Assembly (NCBI RefSeq): GCF_000003605.2
Contig: NW_003107099.1
Coordinates: 268,231-302,014, forward strand
Length of the DNA stretch: 33,784 nucleotides
Direction: 5' to 3'
DNA from: Saccoglossus kowalevskii
Taxonomy: Eukaryota; Hemichordata; Enteropneusta; Harrimaniidae
The first letter of the stretch is position 1, and each line of letters begins with the position of its first letter. Below the pieces are notes generated by a model. It did no database searches, was not told the DNA's origin, and saw nothing but the letters and a program-made list of their open reading frames with translations. Of this stretch, positions 10,779 to 21,400 are shown in pieces. The translations under genes were made by a program, and so were the position numbers.

Positions 10779-11229
10779 GGAATGATACAAGATACGCAAA
10801 TCGTTCAGATTGGGAAAAAATTGGAAACTATCATACAAATCGTCAATGAAAGAAAAAATGAGAAATTTCCTGTTTAACTTTTTACATCGCATTCTTGCCA
10901 CAAAATATTCCCTTCTCCAGGACAAAGATAAAATGATAATGAATGTACATATTGTAAACAAGAGGAGATAATAGAGCACCTTTATTGAGAATGCAAAATT
11001 ACATTTGGGGGGGGGTTATTGGCGGAATTTTAAAACTACAGAAAAAAAGTTTTACACTAACATCGGAGAATATATTCCCAGAGGAAGATACTCTATCGAA
11101 TCACCTCATTTTAATACTTGTTCTATATAAGTCACTATACGAATTTAACTAACATATTATATCAGAAATGTAAAGATGAAAATAAATGTTAAAGAAATCT
11201 TAAGCGAAAATAATTTTATTTTGAAGTGG
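10779..11229 (+). mobile_element. LINE ORF2 C-terminal fragment, degenerate
   Basis: Plus-strand frames with shifts read MRNFLFNFLHRILATKYSLL, then NECTYCKQEEIIEHLY-stop-EC, then a degraded tail ILILVLYKSLYEF. The C-x2-C ... EHL ... C pattern and the hydrophobic 'nFLHRILATN'-like segment are typical of the C-terminal region of many LINE ORF2 proteins. It is inserted antisense to gene B, between its CTLD exon and SPH1, about 50 bp from the CTLD open frame's stop. Confidence 0.75.
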
Positions 11230-11277
11230 GGCCCGCTGACTAGCTATCTGAACGACTAAAGTTCGCAATGATTTGTT

Positions 11278-11562
11278 TTATTGGCATTCACGTACTTGTT
11301 GTTTTGTTTGGATGTGTGTAAATTGTTGATGTAACTTGCCATCTGACCACCGTAGTCTACCTTCACGGCGTCGGTCGTTGAGTCCAATCCAAAAATCACC
11401 GGCAATGCCTGCATCTCTCAAAGTACTTTCATAGTCAGCATTTCTGGCGCGGGTGGATGGTTTGCCTAACATACCACCGTGAGACACACAGTATGCCAGG
11501 GCGTCCGGTCATGCCATCGTGTCGCCGACTACCAATATATCAAATTCAACTGCTTTGAAAAT
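11278..11562 (-). pseudogene. Gene B CTLD exon with in-frame TGA at a conserved Trp
   Basis: Clear paralogue of gene A exon 3: ILVVGDTMA, then TGA at 11509-11511, then PDALAYC, GGMLGKPST, FWIGLNDRRREG, LRWSDG. The TGA stands exactly where gene A has the Trp of LPWYDAQSYC, i.e. TGG to TGA. Two acceptors are possible: CGCAG before 11562 (phase 0, which would join exon 1 directly) or AAGCAG before 11549 (phase 1, like gene A). At the 3' end a GTACGT donor could end the exon at 11296; otherwise a stop falls at 11278, just after REC, which resembles the NDC core Cys. The rest of the lectin fold is missing. Confidence 0.75.
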
Positions 11563-12705
11563 CTGCGTACGACCTAGAATAGCGGAGTTCACAAATAACG
11601 TTAATATTCAATGTGATAATTGTTATGAATACAGTCTATTAAAACGAACTGTTAGTAAACGCATAATAGAAACTTCCTTTGCATTCAAACCCATCGCTGG
11701 AAAACAAGTAACAAATAGGTGTAAAATATTTTCTCTAATCAAAACGGCATCTTTCTGTTCTTGTTTAAAACAATACCATAATACTGAACAACATCCAACA
11801 AGGTGCGTGTACTCAATTCAAAGTTTATGTGAAATACAATTATAACGACATATCCGGCGCTGCTCTCGTTTCCTTGGTAACTTAAACTAGATAGTGAAAA
11901 ATGTAGTGAATAGTAGATATTTATTTTGAACACATCTCTAAATTGTTACCTCCGCTGTATATAGAACCAATGGTAGTGGGTAATCGTATGCTATTTTGAA
12001 AAGATTTGATAAAAGTGGACACTTTCAAATACGTTCATTTCGTGACGAAAACTACTGTAACAATTCTCTAATTTCAATGAATATTTGTTTTGATTTTTTT
12101 TTCTTTTTTTGAAAACGGTTAGCATATTTTCTTTAATATATTATTTGCATGTATCTTGGGTTGATCTTTCTCAGATATGTTAACTTCTTGAAAACAATTA
12201 GGCATGTGTACAAATATTTACACAACATATAAATTTCCTCGCTCTATAAAGTGACTATATCGATCTTAATGAATTGTGTGCTTGAAATGTTCAGCAAAAA
12301 ATATTGAAAACTGTTACGTTACCCAGCCATGTGAGCTTTGATCGATATTATACACCACACACCATATCACTTTTCGGGGACGTCAGGCTACAGTCATTTT
12401 TAGTTGTTTGGGGCAGTATTTTATACATTTCACTGCAGTCGAGAAGTGAATGGAAAATCGTCCACTAATACTCTTTTCAAGAACAGTACAGTCAGTGTTA
12501 GGGCAACGCTGTGTTAACATTATAAGATATTTATCAACTTATTACGATATATCGGAGCTCGTTTTTCGAGTATTATATCGTTATCACATTTTCGTGGGAA
12601 TATATACCAAAAGACCTAATTAGAATACTAGTATTAACGATTAAGCAACATGACGACAAATTACCAACAAGCACTTGTTTTAGAACAAGGGCACCGATCA
12701 TTTGT
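11563..12705. other. Gene B intron 1, nothing recognised
   Basis: AT-rich. I looked for a counterpart of the gene A microexon and did not find one that repairs phase. If the acceptor at 11563 is used, none is needed. Confidence 0.4.
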
Positions 12706-12714
12706 TTCTGAAGG

Positions 12715-12825
12715 TAGACCGATTGGTACCCTGTAATGAGGACACACGCTGATTGGTTCCCTGTAATGGGCAGGGACGCTGATTGGTTCGGTTCCCTATA
12801 ATGAGCAGGCACGCCGATTTGTGCA
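12715..12825. repeat. Short tandem repeat, three to four units of 31-36 bp
   Basis: Units start at GCTGATTGGTTCCCTGTAAT with variations (CCGATTGGTACCCTG, GCTGATTGGTTCGGTTCC). Each contains ATTGG, the inverted CCAAT pentamer. It lies in gene B intron 1, about 550 bp downstream of exon 1. Confidence 0.7.
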
Positions 12826-13287
12826 TTTACAACACTGATTACTATAATTTTGGTGTATATTATCACGGCTTTCTTTTGCCAACCGTCAACAGACGCAACA
12901 AAACCGGAGTTTTACAGCGATACAAATTTCAAATTTCAATACGTAATACGTATACGGATCGATTTCATGAATTATTCAAATATTCATCGGAAAGTTATTC
13001 AGATTATGTTGAACCCGTAAGACTAACATAAAATAAAACAGATTTGAAAGATGCCATGTCCTTAACTTATTATATAACAAAAATAGTACAACATTGATTA
13101 TGAGTTAAATGCGCATTATAACAAACTTCGTGCATCGCCACAGTATGCGAGATCTCGGTAATTAATTATTGAAGGTTAGCGACTCGATTAATATCTCCTG
13201 TATAAATAACATCGAATGCAATAATATTCGTATTCATATACCAAGATGGTGGACTTGAACTTCGCTAACAGCATCATTACTACCTAC

Positions 13288-13359
13288 CGCTGTTCCCTCA
13301 GCCCATGTAGAAAAACACAGCCATGTGGAGATGCATACAATGGCAGCAACTGAAAACAT
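13288..13359 (-). CDS. Gene B exon 1: signal peptide
   Basis: An ATG at 13359 opens MFSVAAIVCISTW followed by LCFSTWAEGTA, a hydrophobic core with small residues before a likely cleavage site (Trp-Ala-Glu). A donor GTAGGT follows 13288 in phase 0, the same phase as exon 1 of gene A. Reading past the donor the frame ends at 13234. It could instead belong to another gene, but strand, phase and position ahead of the CTLD copy fit gene B. Confidence 0.6.
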
Positions 13360-14832
13360 GTTTCCGGAAAGCAGACCGATAGTATACAGTAATTGGAAAT
13401 TGTAGCACGGTACCACGTTGTACAAAATGTATATTACAACCAGTTCCGGAAACACAAGACACACCCGGTAAGGTACACTGTTTGTTAGCAGCTCAGTGTA
13501 CGTGTACACCTGTGTCACTCGATATTGAATGCAAATGCACTCTGCATATATTAGGATTGTCCAATCAAATTATAAATAACAAGGGCGCGTGTAGCCAGAG
13601 TCGAACCAATCAGAAGACATCAAAACAACATGTTCAGATTGGTAGGTTACATTCAGTTTTGAATAAGAGGAAATATGTTGTCTATTTACGGTCTGAATGA
13701 TGTGCCTTCATTTGGATATTTGGTGGTCTTATTAGCAGATATTATTTAGGTTTATCGAAATTATAATTTCATGATTTTACCGCGATATCACTGTTTTATA
13801 GCTTGCTGTTCACTGGACATTCTCACTGGGACATAGATATTTTAACAACGTAATTTATACCGTCATTTGACAAGAAATGACACAGGTAATCCTATTTTTG
13901 GTAAATAGAACACATACATGTTCAACACTTCCCTGACTGCATGGTCATCAACAAATGTTTAGATGTTTGTGTAATTAGAAAACATGTTTTAGTCTCATAT
14001 CTTATTATTTCACTCGCGTTAAAAATAGAATAAAATGGAATAAACTGCGCCAAGCAATTATGGGCGACACAAAATCAGCAAGAAAAGATAGATCGGGAGA
14101 TTCTTCTCTAAGAAATTATTCTATTGTTTCGCAAAGTACACGGTGAATGGCATACACGTATTATATTGAATATACAGATTCTTTTTTGTCTGTATGAACA
14201 CTTTCCCATTTTTGCAAGTTATCTTGATGCGAAAATAGGCTTTAATTTCAACATTAGACGTATTCTGTAGATTGATAAGAATTGTGATATAGCTGTGTAT
14301 GTTGTGTGTATATCTCGTAATTAAACATAAAATGACATTCGTTCTTTATGGCATACGTACCACAAAATAACAGCCTTGCTTATGAATACATTTTTGCTCT
14401 GTGATTTGTTATAGATTTGTTTTAATTTGTTAAATGTATTTCAGTACAGGCTTTTGTTATCACTGATTTGACACCTATGTTTACGTTCAGTTTCATCAAA
14501 TGTAAGTTTTTTTTTTCTGAACATGATTTCAGCTTGTAGTCATTTGCAATTACAGGCATTCGTCACGGTGATGTTATCGCAAGAAGATGAGTAGCAACCG
14601 GTCAAAGGTTAAACGTGTGGTTTGTGAAAACAATTCGAGAGCTTTTTCACAACGTAGGCATCGCAGTTACAATGCATGAGAATAACATTTCAAATTAGTA
14701 TGTTGATTACATTGGTTATGTGCGAGTATGTTGTTATGGGCATGTTTCAAATTGGATGTAATTGATATTCCGGTCTAGTAATTGACCTCGTACGAACCTA
14801 GGCGAGTGTAATTGAACGTCTAATTTTATCAT

Positions 14833-14833
<1 letters not shown>
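13360..14833. other. Intergenic region upstream of gene B
   Basis: About 1.5 kb upstream of the gene B signal exon. No TATA box at a credible distance and no other gene seen. The promoter of gene B, if still present, should lie in the part nearest 13360. Confidence 0.4.

Positions 14834-14893
<60 letters not shown>
14834..14893. repeat. (AT)n microsatellite
   Basis: An almost uninterrupted AT dinucleotide run of nearly 60 bp, directly before the 32-bp minisatellite. Confidence 0.95.
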
Positions 14894-14895
<2 letters not shown>

Positions 14896-14904
14896 CTTGA
14901 CATG

Positions 14905-15835
14905 TGGAACACGTAAGTGTCAGTGATTGGTTAATAATGTCAACATAAGTGTCCGTGATTAGTTAATAATGTCAACATAAGTGTCCGTGATTAGTTAATA
15001 ATGTCAACATAGTGTCCGTGATTGGTTAATAATGTCAACATAAGTGTCCGTGATTAGTTAGTAATGTCAATATAAGTGTCCGTGATTGGTTAATAATGTC
15101 AACGTAAGTGTCAGTGATTGGTTAATAATGTCAACATAGTGTCCGTGATTAGTTAGTAATGTCAATATAAGTGTCTGTGATTGGTTAATAGTGTCAACAT
15201 AAGTGTTTGTGATTAGTTAATAATGTTAACGTAAGTGCCCGTGATTAGTTAATAATGTCAACGTAAGTGTCCGTGGTTGGTTAATAATGCCAAAATACGT
15301 GTCAGTGATTGGTTAAAAATGTCAACGTAAGTGTCAGTGATTGGTTAATCATATTAACAACCGTGTCAGTGATTGGTTAATAATGTCAACATAAGTGTCC
15401 GTGATTAGTTAATAATGTTAACGTAAGTGTCCGTGATTAGTTAATAATGCCAACATAAGTGTCCGTGATAGTTAATAATGTCAAAATAAGTGTCCGTGAT
15501 TGGTTAATAATGTCAAAATACGTGTCAGTGATTGGTTAAAAATGTCAACGTAAGTGTCAGTGATTGGTTAATCATATTAACAACCGTGTCAGTGATTGGT
15601 TAATAATGTCAACATAAGTGTCCGTGATTAGTTAATAATGTTAACGTAAGTGTCCGTGATTAGTTAATAATGCCAACATAAGTGTCCGTGATAGTTAATA
15701 ATGTCAAAATAAGTGTCCGTGATTGGTTAATAATGTCAAAATACGTGTCAGTGATTGGTTAAAAATGTCAACGTAAGTGTCAGTGATTGGTTAATCATAT
15801 TAACAACCGTGTCAGTAATTGGTTAATGTCAACGT
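14905..15835. repeat. 32-bp minisatellite, about 29 units, with 223-bp higher-order repeat
   Basis: Units of about 32 bp carry AAGTGTCCGTGATTGGTTAA followed by TAATGTCAACA. Variants with GATTAG, GTGTCAG, ATCATATTAACAACC and a one-base deletion (GTGATAGTT) recur in fixed order. The marker CAAAATACGT falls at 15291, 15514 and 15737, exactly 223 bp apart, so a seven-unit block has been duplicated recently with very few changes. It is intergenic, between genes A and B. Confidence 0.95.
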
Positions 15836-16239
15836 AAATAAGGTAATCAGTGACAGTCATTTAATCGCTATGATGTTGAAGGGAATCCCCTTCAGTTCAA
15901 AACTTTCGTTGCCGTAACACATCGGGGGGAGAAGAGAAGTGAACATTTTCAAAATTCGAAATAGCATTAATAATTGTATTAATTGTATAATGGCCTCCGG
16001 CCCATTGCAATCATACAGAATAATTATTGACAAGACATAAATTGATATTACAAAATATGTATGAAAATATAGATGAAGAGGGTGTCAATAGATAATATAA
16101 TCATTATATAATATTGTGATGGGGATATTAATATTTATATACATACAAACTTATTAGGTTATTCTGAAATGATCTTTGATTAAAAACACTTATAAATAGA
16201 GCATAATGGGCTAATGCTTTGGCTGTTAGAGGAGCTTAA
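15836..16239. other. Intergenic, nothing recognised
   Basis: AT-rich spacer between the minisatellite and the LINE remnant; no gene or repeat identified. Confidence 0.4.
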
Positions 16240-16530
16240 TAATTGTACGAGAGTATTCAAAATTCGGGGGAGGGTGTCTCATTTGGGAGATACTTTTTCC
16301 TGATTGTGTGCCATGCAATGCATTTTAGTAAAAAATGATATTCATCATCAATTTCTTGCAGGCACAAATAATAAATACGGCTCTCCCTAGGGTTATGTCT
16401 GTCTCTTTCTATTTCTAAGGGATGGCGTGCACATCTTAATCTTGCTATTGCTCTGCGCAATTTCAACTGTGGCAATGCCACATAGTTTTCAATTCCAAAT
16501 TGTGTTTTGTATTGCCTATGATAGCATTAA
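16240..16530 (-). mobile_element. LINE ORF2 C-terminal fragment
   Basis: An open minus-strand frame reads YKTQFGIENYVALPQLKLRR, then ARLRCARHPLEIERDRHN, then SRIYYLC, EIDDEYHFLLKC and IRKKYLP. The pattern R-x-LR-x3-H-L-IE-x-x-R, then C, then E-DE-x-HFLL-x-C is the signature of the C-terminus of LINE ORF2 proteins. The surviving piece has no stop, so it is younger than the fragment at 10779, but only the end of the ORF remains. Confidence 0.82.
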
Positions 16531-16599
16531 AGAGCTACGAAAAGGCAGCAGCAAATACAGCAGCAATGTGAAAACTTGATGAACAAATGATAGCGGGCG

Positions 16600-17250
16600 C
16601 ATCAGTCTTCTTCAAACACATAAGTGAAGTGTTACAGATATTGCAAGATTGGGCATAAGTTAGTGCTGGGGAAAGCCGATGAAGAAGATCTTATGTGACG
16701 TCTGCAAGTCCACAGCCCACGTGACACAAGAGTGCAGGATGGATTTAATATGCCGCCAAAAGCATCAATAACGAAACTGAACACTCATTTTGTTTACACT
16801 CAGTCATGACAAAAAATCTGCAGTTAAACACAGCTTGTTGGTGGGTGGTGGGGGGGGCACCTACACGTATTGTAGATAATGAGAAATTTGAGAATTTTAA
16901 TAACAATTGTGATACAAATAGTCATGTGATAGAGGTTGCTGATGGCAGCCGTACAACTAATATAGTTTGTGTTGTATGATGTAAATGGTCGAGTTCATGA
17001 TGTTATTTTAGAGTATTCTCTATATGTACCATCCTACCAAGCAGGACATTTTTTCCGTTCAGGCTGCTACAAGTAAGAGATTAATCATCAGTAATCTTTT
17101 ATCCGAATGGAGTCATTATGAAAGCCAGAGATGGTACATTTTTTGAAGCAGAATATATTGCATTGGCTAGTGCTGATCAAGAAACAAAGTGGACAGTCAG
17201 TCAGAAGGCCTGTATTGTTTGCCGAGTGCCACAGCTTTAGCTAAAATTAG
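16600..17250 (+). mobile_element. Copia-type LTR retrotransposon remnant (Gag knuckle and protease region)
   Basis: Plus-strand frames give a zinc knuckle CDVCKSTAHVTQEC (C-x2-C-x4-H-x4-C), then RIVDNEKFENF, HVIEVADGSRTTN, DVILEYSLYVPSYQ, DIFSVQAATS and VIFYPNGVIMKARDGTFF. That is the order of Gag, protease and pre-integrase segments in TNT1-94-like Copia elements. It has stops and frameshifts, and neither reverse transcriptase nor LTRs are seen. It lies opposite in strand to the adjacent LINE fragment. Confidence 0.72.
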
Positions 17251-17559
17251 AAAAAAATTGTTTTGTTTTTTGGAGACATATTAAAAATTAATTCAGAACT
17301 TATTAACTGTCTGCCATGAACGTCACAGACATAACCTAACAAATGCAGGGCGTATTGCATTTCGGGGAGGGGGGTCTAAAAACAGTATCGGAAATATGGT
17401 AGTTTATTATCCACCAATTACATTTTCTAGTCACCAACATTACAGTTTTGTGAGCGAGGAAGTTCTCGAATTAAGATAAGCACTTCATTTATTTTGTTTA
17501 GTAATACAATAAATAGCAAAGTATGCACTTGATGTACAACATGCTATGAGTTGGTAACC

Positions 17560-17852
17560 TAAAGAGGGGTGGGTGGTCGTCGCGTTGCGCATGTGCGACA
17601 TTTATGTTGATAAACATCGATTTTTTTTTCTACAATCCAATGTGCTCTTCTGGTTGAAGTTTTGACCTGGGCGCAACATGCATTAATTACCACTGGTGAC
17701 TCCTGATACTTTCCAAACACCAAAGAAATTACATAGTTAATATTACTAACGTCTTAGTTTGTATTCTCTGCGCAACAGTCAAGGGCGCCATCTTTGCGCA
17801 CACGAGTCTCATATCTCGCGCATGCGTGGCGAGACGACCGCTGCCATTTAAA
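17560..17852 (-). mobile_element. MITE copy 2, inverted relative to copies 1 and 3
   Basis: Terminal inverted repeats: GGTCGTCGCGTTGCGCATGT at the left and its imperfect reverse complement at the right, where ACGACCGCTGCCATTTAA ends the element. The reverse complement matches copy 1 through the interior, including AAAGATGGCG, CTTGACTGTTGCGCAGA, GGAGTCACC and ACATTGGATTGT. It lies about 75 bp beyond the gene A stop and AATAAA, so it borders or overlaps the transcript end. Confidence 0.75.
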
Positions 17853-17924
17853 CATACCAATGCACAATGGTAGGTGGTTTGCCTATACAAAGAGACGTGC
17901 AAAAACTACCATAAATACACAAGT

Positions 17925-17930
17925 TTTATT
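17925..17930 (-). promoter_or_regulatory. AATAAA polyadenylation signal overlapping the gene A stop codon
   Basis: On the minus strand the end of the 158-codon open frame reads GAATAAAAC, so the stop TAA is contained in a canonical AATAAA. It supports 17926 as the 3' end of gene A. A single hexamer can occur by chance. Confidence 0.45.
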
Positions 17931-18401
17931 CTTCGTATTTGGCTTTACTGGCAAATAACGACTGCCGATCACAATCACTTTTGTAATCAATGCGAGTGGG
18001 GAGGGGGTCGTCGTGGTTTATTTTCGTTTTGATAAAGCTGTTCACAATAGTGAAACGTGTAATGCATTGAATGCCGTCCATAGCAGTATTATATCTTAAC
18101 ACAGTCAGGCAGTCACTGTTGTTACCAGATTCCATGGAGTCGTCTGGGAATGTCTGTTTTGTTAACGTCTCTTGTAATTGATCCATGTGTGTATTACGAG
18201 TTTCAATGCACAATGTTTTATGGTGTTCGTGTATTTTGATTGCACTCGGCTCGGTACACCCACTGTTAAATTGCACAGAAACTACACTGTATGCCTCATA
18301 GGAATATAAAGTAGAATAAGAGTAATTTACGACTTGGAAACCACCATGTGAACGAGTTATAAATTGATACGTTTTCAATTGATTACACGTTTGCTGAACA
18401 G
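17926..18401 (-). CDS. Gene A exon 13 (candidate): C-terminal six-Cys domain of unknown family
   Basis: From acceptor TCTGCCAG at 18402 there are 158 codons without a stop to TAA at 17926, far longer than expected by chance in DNA this AT-rich. The acceptor phase (1) matches exon 12, giving QAVQQTCNQL at the junction. The segment has six Cys (contexts QTCN, SGCT, TLCI, SDCL, IQCI, SDCD), an aromatic N-terminal part (YSYSTLYSYEAYS) and no hydrophobic anchor; six Cys suit a disulfide-bonded extracellular domain. I recognise no family. The TAA lies inside an AATAAA, so the 3'UTR would be extremely short. The pyrimidine tract before the acceptor is interrupted, and exon use needs transcript data. 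Confidence 0.5.
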
Positions 18402-21400
18402 CTGGCAGATTTTTTCATTCATAATACAACAAGAAAAACTAATTTGCATATGATTTCTTTGTTATTACTAATACAATATTTCACAAAATTCGCAATTGTA
18501 AATATTTCTAGAAATTACAACAAATTTCATTTTTAACACTATAAATGGTGGTCTGAATCAGATATACTTATTGAATCTTTTTACTTGTTCGCAGGAGATC
18601 CGTCAGTGGCCGTGGTCGGTATTACAATACACGAACGGTATTACAATACACAAGCAAACAGTGGAGTCTTTAAATACTCCTAAATACAAAAAAAATGTAC
18701 TTACTTCGCTCAACGCAGATACTCAAACGAATACCTTGCATAAATGTGCTTGACGGAAAATGCATTTAATCACGGGTGGATAATAAAAAAGGGGTATATG
18801 CACGTGACCCTAGTGTCGTGATATGCATAGAACATTTCTACTTACAACTTTCGCAGGGAGATTTGGATTATAACTATGTAAACCCTACTTTCAGCCAATA
18901 AACATTCCTTTGTGTTTAGTGCTGAGCTCTTGTTAAGTATAACAGCAAATATTCTGTTGGTATATTTTTCATCCAAATAGGAAGAGAATCCAGAGAGTAA
19001 ACAGCCAAAACCCATTTACGAGGAAAACGTGAAAACTCGATATTTCATGTAATATTAGGTTTTAAGTCCAGGAAATCACAATAAATGAACCCAAAATCAT
19101 GCGATAAAAACATACCTACGATTTTCCAGAATTCCATGTTAACACGTTGGCTTCTATATTGACATTGACTGCTTATTATATTGAATAGACATAGCTTGTG
19201 AGCCAACTGATAACAGACATTCAAAACGTGCACAGAATGGCCGAAACGCGCACGTTTCATGCGGATTATAAAAAGTGGAGTAAGCAGAAATTTTCATATG
19301 TGAACATAACGAGAAATGGTTTAGGGGTCGTTTCTGGTGGTTTTCCTAGGCCGAATAGAAAATCTGCAGATAGCATTGACTTTTTGAATAGAATAACATC
19401 TCCGAAGCATGCGTCGTTTATTTTTCGGCAATTGAATCTTTCCATAGCTTTAGATGAGCCACGACCATAATAATCAGATCGAAGTTCGAGTCGTCAAGAT
19501 TTATGATTTCCGGAACCCGTACATTGCGTGAACTAGCATCCCGAGATTTCAATGGAATCTGTACAACATGTCACCGTGCATTATACAGAAGTTTTGAGAT
19601 GAATCTGATTTTTCCCCTTTGTCTCTTCTCTTGATATTTCGAAATAATTACAAAACGTTTGTGTGTGGCTGGGACAGAATGAAAGTTTTAGAAAATAAAG
19701 TCTGTGCGCAAGTTTTTATAAGAAAGCACATTTAATAATGAGCAAAAACATACTAATTCCCCCCAGCATTTCGTCAAAAGGCGCTTGTAACACAAGCGTA
19801 AATATATTTAAATATATATATTTGTATATTGCTGAAAAATGCATCTGTATATCCGAATCCATTAAAGTAAATTATGGTCAGAAATATGAATTTAATGAAC
19901 TTGATTAGACATATGTGGCCTAGTCCAACATCCATGCTCTCGCATCCAATTCCGAACAGTGGCCATTTTAACCACCTGAAAACAAAGAGTAAACGTAGCA
20001 TTGTTAATAACATTCACCAAGCATTTCATAAATATTAAGAACGTGCATGACATATATGAAACTATTGGAATATTATTGTTTTGATGTTTTGTAGTGAGTG
20101 AACTTAATAATTTCTTATCATTTTTATTACTGCATTTCTTCACACTTGTGTGTTACTCTGGTTTTGCTTAACCTTTCCCCATTTTACCATAATTAGTATA
20201 TCTACCTTATATTGGGACGATGCACTATACTATAAATAAAATTATATTCAAGTTATTTTCTTTGGTGTTGTTTTTATTTGTTTATTTCTGTTCAGTCACT
20301 ATTCACTAAGTACTGTTCTGGCAGCTTGGCACAAAAACCCGACCACCTTAAAATAAGATACCTCATTCACTCGCAATCAGCCACCGTGAGAAGTCAGTAG
20401 AGCTCAGATAAAAATTAATTTGCGAGTAAATAAAACAGTAAATGAAAAAAAATAAAATAAAAAATCGAACAATAAAGACAAATGGTATGAAATCAATAAT
20501 TGTTTTGTGTGAGAACATCATTTTGACTGACAAAGATGTATTGAACACTAAAAATCATCAAATTTCCCGTACAATCTACGATTTTCCATACTGTTTTAGT
20601 AGGAGAGTGTTAAACAAAATGACAACCCATATCCGATCCACGTTATCCAACGTCAACAAAGCAAACACAGAAAAGCATTTACTCCTGCATTTGACAGAGA
20701 CGAGTTTTAAATTTGAAGTCTCGAATGTGTGTTGTTACCTTGTAAAGTTTGGTCGATCCAGGCACGTGTCGCTGTGACCCGGGTATAGACAGACGGCAAT
20801 GCGTTGCCACAGCTACCAGTAATCAGTGACGCTATGCCAGCCAGATACCACAATCCATCATTCTTCTGGCAAACTAATGAAGACCCCACATCTCCCTGTG
20901 AGAGAGACAACATTGTTAGGTTTGACGTTATCCATATTTGCATATATGTACTTTCAAAATCATAACCTGTCTCTAATTACAAATTACTAGGGCTCAAACG
21001 CAACATTTGCATGTGCAACTACGAATTTATTACAAATACGTCAACATTGACATTTGACATTGCGTGTAAAGATGGGGAAACGTTGAGCATTATTCATCGG
21101 CCACTGAATTTCCCCTGTTAGTTCACATATTAACAGGTGTATTAGAAAGTAAAAAAATAATTTCTGTTAAACTCTAAATGCACTCTTAATTTTAAGCCCG
21201 ATTTTGATAATTAATCGCGATACAACAATATATTTGAATTCATTTTAATTACAGCCTGAGCGTAATGAAAGAGCGATTATTGAAACAACTACTTTATTCA
21301 GAGGGAGAGCATAAAAAAGAAACATCAGTGATATGCAATATTATAACAAGACCACGTTATTGTTATAACTTCTTCACGATAAATACCTAAGCTAAGAAAA

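Larger units (their letters stand above)
2381..13359 (-). pseudogene. Gene B: paralogue of gene A (signal-CTLD-SPH-SPH), damaged in CTLD and SPH1
   Basis: Gene-level entry for the second copy. Exons in order: signal peptide (13359), CTLD (about 11562), SPH1 in four exons (9708 to 8487), SPH2 in four exons (7917 to 2381). Domain order and intron phases match gene A. Damage seen: TGA at the conserved Trp of CTLD helix 1, TGA at the conserved Trp of the SPH1 WYLAG motif, and an SPH1 middle exon of 264 nt, which breaks the frame. The CTLD C-terminal exon was not found; a LINE fragment occupies that interval. SPH2 has no lesion. It is either a decaying pseudogene, or a gene now expressed as a shorter SPH2 product. 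Unlike gene A it stops directly after SPH2. Confidence 0.75.

Noticed and set aside
5499-15835. CRISPR-like arrays
   Set aside because: The repeats are head-to-tail minisatellite units without unique spacers, in clearly eukaryotic intron and intergenic DNA.
17560-17852. Palindromic GC-rich structure considered as a terminator or structured RNA
   Set aside because: The match to copies at 301 and 30428 and the TTAA-type ends identify it as a MITE.
20442-20777. 111-codon plus-strand frame
   Set aside because: Antisense overlap with gene A exon 12, Lys/Asn-rich composition from AT-rich DNA, no motif.
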